A stretch of DNA of 27,044 nucleotides. Origin: Eggerthella sp. CAG:368 (GTDB taxonomy: Bacteria; Actinomycetota; Coriobacteriia; Coriobacteriales; Eggerthellaceae). Positions 1 to 8,700 of this stretch are shown piece after piece. The translations under genes were made by a program, and so were the position numbers. Under the pieces are notes generated by a model. The model had not been told where the DNA came from. It made no database searches and was given only the letters and a program-made list of their open reading frames with translations. The stretch spans positions 15,576 to 42,619 of the forward strand of contig FR895469.1 in NCBI GenBank assembly GCA_000434775.1. Direction: 5' to 3'. Numbering within the stretch: position 1 is the stretch's first letter; each line of letters opens with the position of its first letter.

Positions 1-30
1 GCTTCACGTACATGCATTAACAAAAGATTG

Positions 31-1233
<1,203 letters not shown>

Positions 1234-1316
1234 TTTTCCTCCTTAAAAGGGGCGCCTATTACTAGGCAAGTTTTCTTTTAAAAAAGTAAGCTCACTAAAT
1301 AGTAAGCGAATGAATT

Positions 1317-1386
1317 TGGTAGCGGTGACTGGATTCGAACCAGTGACGCCACGGGTATGAACCCTAACCAACTGAGCTACACCGGC
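1317..1386 (-). tRNA. tRNA-Met (CAT)-like gene, apparently with an internal deletion
   Basis: The 3' half is that of an elongator tRNA-Met: a TTCATAC anticodon loop, an intact T-arm (ACTGG-TTCGAAT-CCAGT), an acceptor 3' strand CACCGCT, discriminator A and encoded CCA. The total length is only 70 nt including CCA. The D-arm begins normally (TAGCTCAGTTGGTTAG) but runs straight into GGTTCATACCC, so the right half of the D-stem and the 5' end of the anticodon stem are missing. Adding about 7 nt would restore both a GAGC D-stem and a CACGG/CCGTG anticodon stem. The 5' acceptor strand GCCGGTG also pairs poorly with CACCGCT at positions 1 and 2 (G-U, C-C). It may be a decayed tRNA, an assembly error or a very unusual tRNA. 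The identity rests on the CAT anticodon loop and the T-arm/acceptor sequence. Confidence 0.6.
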
Positions 1387-1414
1387 GTGGTGCCGTACGA
1401 CTGAAGGCGGAAAG

Positions 1415-1490
1415 TGGAGCCCGCGACCGGATTTGAACCGGTGACCTCTTCGTTACCAACGAAGTGCTCTACCGACTGAGCTATATGGGC
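1415..1490 (-). tRNA. tRNA-Thr (GGT)
   Basis: The gene is 76 nt with encoded CCA. The D-arm is GCTC/GAGC, the anticodon arm is CTTCG-TTGGTAA-CGAAG with anticodon GGT, and the T-arm is ACCGG-TTCAAAT-CCGGT; all are perfectly paired. The acceptor stem is odd. The 5' strand GCCCATA faces the 3' strand CGCGGGC, which gives A-C at 5:68, U-G at 6:67 and A-C at 7:66, whereas GCCCGCG would pair fully. It starts 4 nt after the CCA of tRNA-Tyr, so the two are processed from one precursor. Confidence 0.88.
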
Positions 1491-1494
1491 AAAC

Positions 1495-1579
1495 TGGTGG
1501 GAGTGCAAGGATTCGAACCTTGGAAGGCTGAGCCAACGGATTTACAGTCCGTCCCATTTGACCGCTCTGGAACACTCCC
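1495..1579 (-). tRNA. tRNA-Tyr (GTA)
   Basis: This is an 85-nt class II tRNA with encoded CCA. The acceptor GGGAGTG/CACTCCC pairs perfectly, the anticodon arm is ACGGA-CTGTAAA-TCCGT with anticodon GTA, there is a long variable arm (GGCT/AGCC-like), and the T-arm is CAAGG-TTCGAAT-CCTTG. All stems are intact, in contrast to the next two tRNAs. It is the first gene after the promoter at 1655-1683. Confidence 0.95.
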
Positions 1580-1654
1580 ATTTCGCTTGTGTCATGTGTA
1601 ATTTTCAAGCTGCCGCCTGCTTTTCTTCGCTATGCGGTTCAAGCAAGCAAGGGA

Positions 1655-1683
1655 ATAATACGCTATGAAAACCTTTGTGTCAA
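1655..1683 (-). promoter_or_regulatory. Sigma-70-type promoter of the tRNA-tuf unit
   Basis: On the minus strand a perfect TTGACA (-35, 1678-1683) is followed after exactly 17 nt by TATTAT (-10, 1655-1660). Transcription would start near 1648, about 70 nt before tRNA-Tyr. Near-consensus strength fits a tRNA/EF-Tu unit. Confidence 0.85.
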
Positions 1684-1877
1684 CGCTTTACACGCCACCG
1701 AGTGTATCCATTCATAAATTTCCCAAAAATCAAACCTACTCATTATTAAAATGCCTGATGAAATACACCATCTCCCTTCTACACTGCACAAAATGAGCTG
1801 CCATTTTTTATACTGACAGCTCAAAAATACAAGATAGTTTTAAAAATATTTTTCGGCGAATGTTTTTATTTTTTTCT
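1684..1877. other. Intergenic region between putP and the tRNA promoter
   Basis: This is an AT-rich spacer without a supportable gene. It contains only the candidate putP terminator hairpin at 1790-1823 and A/T runs near 1830-1877. Confidence 0.6.
1790..1823 (-). terminator. Candidate putP terminator
   Basis: On the minus strand TGAGCTG (1817-1823) pairs with CAGCTCA (1794-1800) across a 16-nt loop and is followed by TTTTG. The stem is short and the loop long, so it is a weak intrinsic terminator at best. It is the only candidate downstream of putP. Confidence 0.4.
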
Positions 1878-3440
1878 TTAGCAATCCGCTTCCATGTAGC
1901 TATCGAATTCGTCAGTAACTTCTTTTGGTGGTTCTTTAGTAAGCAGTGAAACAACCACAATAGCAATAAGACTCAAAACAAATGCAGGAAGCAATTCATA
2001 AATGGCAAATATTCCACCTAAAGGTTTAATGAATGTATTCCAAATAAGAACCGTTGCTGCGCCTACAATCATGCCAGCCACTGCTCCAGGAAGATTCGTG
2101 CGCCGCCAATAAAGACTTAAGAGGATCAAGGGTCCAAACGAGGCACCAAAACCCGCCCACGCATACGACACAACCTGAAAGATTGAGGAATTTTCGTCAA
2201 GCGCAATTGCAATACCAAAGAGCAAAACAATCACCAAAGTGATTCGAGCAACAATCATTACTTGAGAATCCGTCGCGTCCTTCTTAATAAGTCCACGAAA
2301 AATATTTTCCGCAACCGCAGAACCCGAAATCAATAGATACGAAGAAGACGAAGACATTGATGCTGCGAAGATACCCGAAACAACGAGACCACATACAAAA
2401 GAAGGCAAGATGAGTTCTGAAAGGACAATAAAGATGTTTTCAGCGCTTGCCTGTGTCAAGAACTGAGCAGGAATAACCGCACGTCCCACAAGGCCGATGC
2501 ATACCGCCGCCGAAAGAGACACCACTACCCAAATCGTGGCAATAATACGCGCTTTCTTAATTTGACTCGAATGGCTCACACTCATAAAGCGAACGAGAAC
2601 TTGCGGCATACCAAAATAACCAAGTCCCCAAACAAGACCAGAAGCTATAGTAATAGCTCCATAATCAAGAGCGGATCCAAACAAAGGCTGACCATCTTCT
2701 ATTACCTGTTTTCCTTGAGCGTCAAGAATAGGCGATGCGATTTCTGTACCTGACAAGAATCCCGGAATCGACTGGAGGAAAGCAACCGTGTTGTCAATTC
2801 CGCCAGCAGAGGCAACAGAACCAACAAAAACGATAACTAGGGCGCAAATCATAATTGAGCCCTGAATTAAGTCGGTTGTACAAACCGAAAGATACCCCCC
2901 TACAAAGGTGTAAAGGAAAACAATCAAGGCACCCAGAACCATCATGGTTGCATAATCAAGTCCAAACAGGGTTGCAAATAATTTGCCGCACGTTACAAAA
3001 CAGCTTCCTACATATATACAGAAGAACAGCAAAATAATGAGAGCTGCTATGGTCATTAAGATATTCTTCTTGTCATGAAAACGATTAGAAAAGAAATCAG
3101 GCAACGTAATTGAATTATTTGCCACTTCTGAATACTTACGCAAACGCTTTGCGACAAACTTCCAATTCAAATACGTACCGATAGCAAGACCAATTGCAGT
3201 CCACATAGCATCAGAGGCACCCGTAAAATAAGCGACGCCCGGAAGACCCATCAGCAACCAACCAGACATATCTGATGCCTCGGCCGATAAAGCCGTTAAC
3301 CACGGCCCGAGCTTTCTGCCACCAAGAAAGTAATTCTCGGTTGATTGGTTTGAGCGTTTTGCATACACAAAGCCAATCACTACAACCACAATGAAGTAGA
3401 TGAGCATTGCAAGCAAAACCCAAAAGTCATGAGTAATCAT
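1878..3440 (-). CDS. putP: Sodium/proline symporter (SSS family)
   Basis: The product is a 520-residue integral membrane transporter of the solute:sodium symporter family that couples proline uptake to Na+ entry. Family hallmarks are the N-terminal helix followed by ENYFLGGRKLGPW and LSAEASDMSGWLLMGLPG (about residues 37-67), the LPDFFSNRF stretch near residue 114, and the ASMSSSSSYLLISGSAVAEN segment that carries Na+/substrate-binding serines. About 13 hydrophobic helices are visible and the length is typical of PutP (about 500). The ATG at 3440 is preceded by a weak purine stretch (AAAAGAGAT). It is divergent from the aminotransferase gene across a 123-bp region. Proline import suits an amino-acid-fermenting lifestyle. 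The assignment is firm for the family and likely for the substrate. Confidence 0.93.
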   Translation of the reverse strand: MITHDFWVLLAMLIYFIVVVVIGFVYAKRSNQSTENYFLGGRKLGPWLTALSAEASDMSGWLLMGLPGVAYFTGASDAMWTAIGLAIGTYLNWKFVAKRLRKYSEVANNSITLPDFFSNRFHDKKNILMTIAALIILLFFCIYVGSCFVTCGKLFATLFGLDYATMMVLGALIVFLYTFVGGYLSVCTTDLIQGSIMICALVIVFVGSVASAGGIDNTVAFLQSIPGFLSGTEIASPILDAQGKQVIEDGQPLFGSALDYGAITIASGLVWGLGYFGMPQVLVRFMSVSHSSQIKKARIIATIWVVVSLSAAVCIGLVGRAVIPAQFLTQASAENIFIVLSELILPSFVCGLVVSGIFAASMSSSSSYLLISGSAVAENIFRGLIKKDATDSQVMIVARITLVIVLLFGIAIALDENSSIFQVVSYAWAGFGASFGPLILLSLYWRRTNLPGAVAGMIVGAATVLIWNTFIKPLGGIFAIYELLPAFVLSLIAIVVVSLLTKEPPKEVTDEFDSYMEADC

Positions 3441-3476
3441 TCAAATCTCTTTTCATTTTTCCAAAGGCTTTTCTTT

Positions 3477-3537
3477 TGAACGCAAGCAGGTCGGATTATA
3501 CTTAATTCGTCACGCGTTTTTGAGCACTTTTGCGTGA
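3477..3537. promoter_or_regulatory. Divergent promoter region putP / aminotransferase
   Basis: A perfect TATAAT lies on the minus strand at 3495-3500, without a good -35, and is a plausible putP -10. Overlapping it on the plus strand is TTGAAC (3477-3482) with TATACT 15 nt downstream, a poorly spaced candidate for the aminotransferase. A TCACGC/GCGTGA inverted repeat (3510-3515 and 3532-3537, 16-nt spacer) sits downstream in the aminotransferase leader. Promoter calls are tentative. Confidence 0.4.
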
Positions 3538-3563
3538 TAGAGCGAAATACGAAAGGAAGAGGT

Positions 3564-4850
3564 ATGTCAACATATGACGAAATGACCAAAGAGGAGCTTT
3601 CAACGCTTAAAACAGCACTTACTGAAGAGTATGAAACGTATCGTGCGCAGGGGCTTTCTCTTAACATGGCTCGAGGCAAACCAGCTGCCAACCAGCTTGA
3701 TTTAAGCATGGAGTTGCTCGACATTCTTCCTTCTTCAGATGAGTGCAAGAGTGCCGATGGAACCGATATTCGCAATTATGGCATTGTCGATGGCTTGCCA
3801 GAAGCAAAAGAACTCATGGCTTCAATGCTTGACGACAAGCCAGAAAACACCATTGTATTTGGCAATTCGAGCCTCAATATCATGTATGACACCATCATGC
3901 GTTGCTGGGTATTTGGAACCCTTGGGTCTCCCGCTTGGAGCACGTTAGATACGGTAAAGTTTATTTGCCCCGTTCCTGGATATGACCGTCATTTTGGTGT
4001 AACCGAAGAGTTTGGCATTGAAATGTTGACGGTTCCTATGACCGAAAACGGTCCCGATATGGACGCCGTTGAAGAACTCGTTTCCAACGATTCCTCTTTC
4101 AAGGGTATTTGGTGCGTGCCAAAATATTCCAACCCAGGTGGTGTTACTTACAGCGATGATGTTGTTCGTCGTTTAGCTTCCATGAACTGTGCTGCTGAAG
4201 ATTTCCGTATTTTCTGGGATAACGCGTATACCGTTCATCACCTTTTCGATAATGCCGCAGAGCAAGATCAACTTCTTGATATTGCAAAAGCATGCGAAGA
4301 AGCTGGAAACCCTAACCGCTACTACAAATTCGCTTCAACCTCTAAGGTGACCTTCCCTGGTGCTGGTATCGCCGCCATGGCTGCCAGCGCGGACAACATT
4401 GCCGAAATCAAGAAGCGCATGGGAGTACAGACTATTGGTCACGACAAGCTCAATCAGCTTCGTCACGTTCGTTTCTTAAAAGATGCCAACGGTATTGCCG
4501 CCCATATGGCAAAACACGCAGAAATCCTTCGTCCAAAGTTTGCTTTGGTGGCAAAGATGCTCGAAGAGGGCTTAACGAACACAGGCTGTGGCACATGGAG
4601 CAATCCTCGTGGCGGATACTTTGTTTCCTTCAATGCTCCGGAGGGCACCGCAAAGCGCATTGTATCTTTGGCAAAGGAAGCTGGAGTTACCATGACCGGT
4701 GCTGGCGCAACCTATCCCTACAAGAACGACCCCAAAGACTCTAACATCCGCATTGCTCCTACCCTTCCCCCTTTGGAAGAGCTCGAAGCTGCCATGAAGG
4801 TGTTTGTCTGCTGCGTAAAGCTGGCAAGCGTAGAAAAATTGCTTGGTTAG
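3564..4850 (+). CDS. PLP-dependent class I aminotransferase, probable aspartate aminotransferase
   Basis: The product has 428 residues and should catalyse amino-group transfer with pyridoxal phosphate in the cytoplasm. The sequence matches the aspartate aminotransferase subgroup found in actinobacteria (MocR-type aminotransferase domain): SLNMARGKPAANQLDLS near the N-terminus, FGNSSLNIMYD in the cofactor-binding region, CVPKYSNPGG, WDNAYTVHHL (W218, D219, Y222), and STSKVTFPGAG in which K261 is the expected Schiff-base lysine. The C-terminal arginine region is NIRIAPTLPP. I chose the ATG at 3564 because AAAGGAAGAGG precedes it at good distance and homologues start near this point; an in-frame ATG 30 nt upstream has no SD. 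It is the only plus-strand gene here, transcribed alone and ended by a strong hairpin. Tyrosine or another amino acid cannot be excluded as substrate. Confidence 0.92.
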   Translation: MSTYDEMTKEELSTLKTALTEEYETYRAQGLSLNMARGKPAANQLDLSMELLDILPSSDECKSADGTDIRNYGIVDGLPEAKELMASMLDDKPENTIVFGNSSLNIMYDTIMRCWVFGTLGSPAWSTLDTVKFICPVPGYDRHFGVTEEFGIEMLTVPMTENGPDMDAVEELVSNDSSFKGIWCVPKYSNPGGVTYSDDVVRRLASMNCAAEDFRIFWDNAYTVHHLFDNAAEQDQLLDIAKACEEAGNPNRYYKFASTSKVTFPGAGIAAMAASADNIAEIKKRMGVQTIGHDKLNQLRHVRFLKDANGIAAHMAKHAEILRPKFALVAKMLEEGLTNTGCGTWSNPRGGYFVSFNAPEGTAKRIVSLAKEAGVTMTGAGATYPYKNDPKDSNIRIAPTLPPLEELEAAMKVFVCCVKLASVEKLLG

Positions 4851-4885
4851 TTTTTACAAAAGCCAAACATCTCGCAAGTACACGG

Positions 4886-4917
4886 AAAAGAAGCCATCAA
4901 CCGATGGCTTCTTTTTT
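4886..4917 (+). terminator. Intrinsic terminator of the aminotransferase, probably bidirectional
   Basis: GAAGCCATC (4890-4898), loop AACC, GATGGCTTC (4903-4911) and then TTTTTT. On the minus strand the same stem is followed by TTTT, so it could also end transcription of the convergent HAD gene. Confidence 0.9.
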
Positions 4918-5051
4918 CTAAGCTTCCTATGGGCTTATAGCTTATAGCCCTAAACCCAAGATTAAGTCCTTACATTCCTAAGCCCATCTTGCTGCTCCAG
5001 CTCTACAAGATTAGATAAGCCTGCAATCCTTTAAAAGGTACGGAATCCGTT

Positions 5052-5714
5052 TTATCCGATCAGCTGCTTAACTGCCCCGGGAATTTCTTGAGGATTATTT
5101 ACAACAATATCTGCCGCTTCGAGTTCGCTTGGATTTCCAAACCCATACGCGCATCCAATGGAAGGAATGCCTGCACGCGTCGCAACCTCTAAATCGTGAA
5201 AGCGATCCCCTATCATCACGTGGGGTTTAGGATGGTGCTCTTTAACCTTCTGATAGATTTGCCACTTAGGAATAAAATTGAATTCCTCAGCGGTATAGGC
5301 AGCGTCAAAAAGCTGAGCTATACCAAAAGTAGAGAGATGTTTATCACGGTATTGTTTTCCACAATTGCTTAAAAAAACGAGTTCGTATCCTTCATCATGA
5401 AGCTGAATAAGCACGTCTTTGATTCCAGGAAACAAGCCCGCATTGCCCGATTCCAAACGCTCATCCATAATGCGGCCAATTTTCATGGAGGCTTTCCGCC
5501 AAACAGGTTCGGGTAAATCAGGAGCAAACGTATTCCACATATCTTCGACAGTCCAGCCAAGCCAATGACTTATTTCCTCATCAGTAAGCTCTTGATATTC
5601 AAGATAGCCATTTTTTACTAAATCCGCATATACCTCTCGAAAAGCTGGCCCATACGTAAGCATGCTGTTATGAAGCGTTCCATCGTAGTCGAAAAATACT
5701 GTACCTTTTTTCAT
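5052..5714 (-). CDS. HAD-superfamily hydrolase (phosphoglycolate phosphatase-like)
   Basis: This is a 220-residue soluble phosphatase of HAD subfamily IA. Motif I is DYDGTL with D9 as nucleophile and D11 as acid/base. Motif II is the serine in FLSNCG, the motif III lysine is in FIPKWQIYQ, and motif IV is GDRFHDLEVA with two acidic residues. A helical cap domain lies between motifs I and II. Such enzymes dephosphorylate small metabolites (phosphoglycolate, pyrophosphate, sugar phosphates); the substrate cannot be read from sequence. The start is fixed by the canonical beginning MKKGTVFFDYDGTL, yet there is no Shine-Dalgarno in the 13 nt before it. A perfect 13-bp inverted repeat stands just upstream. 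It follows the giant surface protein gene by 68 bp on the same strand, so translation or transcription may depend on that hairpin. Confidence 0.88.
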   Translation of the reverse strand: MKKGTVFFDYDGTLHNSMLTYGPAFREVYADLVKNGYLEYQELTDEEISHWLGWTVEDMWNTFAPDLPEPVWRKASMKIGRIMDERLESGNAGLFPGIKDVLIQLHDEGYELVFLSNCGKQYRDKHLSTFGIAQLFDAAYTAEEFNFIPKWQIYQKVKEHHPKPHVMIGDRFHDLEVATRAGIPSIGCAYGFGNPSELEAADIVVNNPQEIPGAVKQLIG

Positions 5715-5727
5715 TGTTACAACCAGC

Positions 5728-5760
5728 TTTATAGTAGGGGCATTACACCCCTACTATAAA
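5728..5760. repeat. Perfect 13-bp inverted repeat
   Basis: TTTATAGTAGGGG (5728-5740), 7-nt loop, CCCCTACTATAAA (5748-5760). It lies between the end of the LRR protein gene and the start of the HAD gene. No T-run follows on either strand, so it is not a standard terminator. It could be an operator or an mRNA hairpin. Confidence 0.85.
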
Positions 5761-5782
5761 GTAACCACCCAGAAAGAGAGTG

Positions 5783-8700
5783 TTAAATTTCCCGGTTCCT
5801 TCTCTTCAATGCAACCAAAACAACCCCTGCACATACACTCAGTAATAAAGTAGCGAACGCAAAAGGAAATAAACTATCACCTGTCGTTGCAGAAGCAGAA
5901 GTGTCGTTCGTATTGCCTGCTTTCGTTTGGCCTAATTCTGTACCCAAGCTATCGGGGTTGTCGGGACTAGTTGGGCTTGATGGATTATCAGGAGTAGTTG
6001 GGTTTGATGGAACATCAGGAACGATTGGCTCAACAGGAGTGTTGTCTTCCTTTGCAGTAACATCAATATTTAAGCGCTCAGAATAGTCGACAAACGACAT
6101 TCCTTCCTTGTAGGCACATATACGATATTTCGTGCTTTCCGTTACCGTTATTGGCCCCGTATATTCCATACGGGTACCCCCTTCTTCAGAGGTCTTACAA
6201 GGACAGGTGTTATCGGTGGTGTAATAGATAGTTGCTCCCTGCGTTGCGCAACTCAAATCAAGAATTGCACCCTTTGGCACCGTTATACTGTTTTCCTTAG
6301 GCGAAGTAGCATCAAACACCACGTCGCCAATCTTCGCTACGGGACGAGAAGGCTGGGCAGCATCATTAGTGGTACGAACCATAATCGTTTTTGCAAGACC
6401 CGTACCTTCAGCTTCAAGGGTAAGTTTGGTTAGACCTGCAAGACCCCCTTTAAGACTAAATTGCGCCTTGCCCTCTGAATCGGTTACCGCTTCCGCATAG
6501 GAACTACCCTCAATATTTGCGATACTCGATGATTCCAATTTTGCGGTAACTTTTTGACCGGAAACGGCACTGTCGTCACCATAACGAACATACGCAATAA
6601 CTTGCACCGATTCGCCGTTTTGCAGAACAACCGCATTTTCATAATTTGCTACCAATTTACTTGGATACTTTTCAACCATAAGGGACTTTTGCCAATTACC
6701 ATTGCTTAACTGTGTTCCAACATAATTCTGAGCACCCTTTATGCAAAGATCAATCTGCGAGCCTTGTGGTAATTCCTGCTTAGGATACACACGTAACGTC
6801 TTAGAAAGCATACCGTAGCCATCAGACTCCGATGCCTCTTGAGGGTTAACCCACTCCATATGGTCAACATCCAACCCACTGACATCCAAATCATCCTTAG
6901 CTTTCATATATTGGCTAAATTCAAGTTCGATATAGTCTGGATTAGCTTTTGAGAGAGCCACTTCAGGAGCAGCCTTTGACTTCAAACTAATCTTGTGTCC
7001 TGTTTGGATTGGCAAAACAGGCAACCAGTCAGTAGAAGCCTCCTCGTACCCTTCCTTTGTCACCTTGACTTTATATTCTCCAGTAGGTACATCCCAAGCA
7101 AAGGCACCATCACTACTCGTAATCTGAGGATTGGTCTGCTCATACGCTTCCGCATCCCAGACTTCTTCTCCAAGACCAAACATTCCTTTGGTATATACCT
7201 GAGCAGTAGCACCTTCTACTACATTGTCTTCTAAGCCCTCATACACAATACCTGATGGGTCGAGAATAGATTTTGCATTAACCGAACGCTCCCCATACCA
7301 ACCTGAATTAGAGCCGCCACCGTTCGTAGTTCCATTGTTTTCCGATTCGTCTTTATTCTTCTTTTTCTTTGTGCCTTTACACACGCTTTCTCGATAGTTT
7401 GTTGCCTTATCGTAGGCGTTTTTACGAATATCAAGCGTGGCCGAACGTGCAACATGAATAGCTGTTGAACCCGCATCGTAACCAAGAGAAACACCCGTAA
7501 CAGCTTTGTCATAGGTGCCAAATGAAACGAAAGCGCCCACTACGGTAAGCACCGTAGTTGTTGTTCCGACTCCCAAATCCCAACGATTGTGATTGCGTTC
7601 TTTCTTTAGCACTTCCTGATATTTTTGAGCCGCTTTCTTTTCGGCACGCAAAGCAGTAAGGCAATTGGAACAATCACTATCACAGGGATTTTGCGCTTCA
7701 TAATACACAATCCATTTGTCGATAATTTCAATGTCGTTTTCAAGCATGCTATAGGCATCTTCAGACTGCATATACGAATCAGTTGCGCGAGTTACTCCTA
7801 CGGCAGCACCCCCAATGCCCAAAGCCTTCATGGCATAACTCGTTGCTTTACACTTTGCTACACCCACACTAATTTCATACTTGCAGGCATCGTTCAAATG
7901 AGCCTTCATCCAACTACGGCCCAAAACAAGCTGCTGTCTTACAGGAAGAAGGCTTAGCTGACGCATAACAACATTCATTTCATAGGCATCAGCACCACGC
8001 TGAGCAGCACCTCCGATTGCATCTGTTAACAAACCCGCTGAATCAAGACCAGCCGACCACGCCGCATCAGTCCAAGCGCCTTTCTTGAAGTCGCTACCGT
8101 CATACGTAGCTTTATATGTAAGATCTCGAGAAGACCCATCACTTTTTGAACCCGAAACAACCGATGTTGACCCCGAATATAAACCATCTGATTTTTCCGA
8201 AGGTGAAACATAGGTAGTACCCGTTAAACCGTTTATCGTTTGACTGACAACGCTTTCTCCTGAAGCGTTTTTACCATCAGAGATCGACACCGTCCCCTGT
8301 GCCTGCTCCTTCAGTACAGCATTACCTACCCCTGTAAGCGATTTATAGTAGGAAAGATCGTGATCAAGACCTGCGCTTTTAGCAATTTCCTTGCGGACCT
8401 TATTGGCAGCTGACGTTGCCTTTTTCGATCGTGCTATTGTGTCAGAAATCCTATCATTAACTACCTTCACGCTCTCTTTGGCTTTTGCTTTATCAGCCTC
8501 TGGCAAATCAGGCGCTAGACTGTCTATCTCATCATCAGTGGGCGGTGTCCAATTCTCAAGCTCATCATCGTTAAAAAAGTCAGTATCATCAGAGAATAAC
8601 CATGCCTCAAAGTAGTTTAGGTTATCGAGTCCATCGGCACTTTCGAATCGATTATCCTCAAAATAAGATGTAGGGTCTGACAGTTCTTTCTTGTAACTTT

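Noticed and set aside
4930..5050. Possible small gene or RNA between the aminotransferase and HAD genes
   Set aside because: Only short repeats such as CTTATAGCTTATAG are seen, with no SD-linked frame or stable fold.
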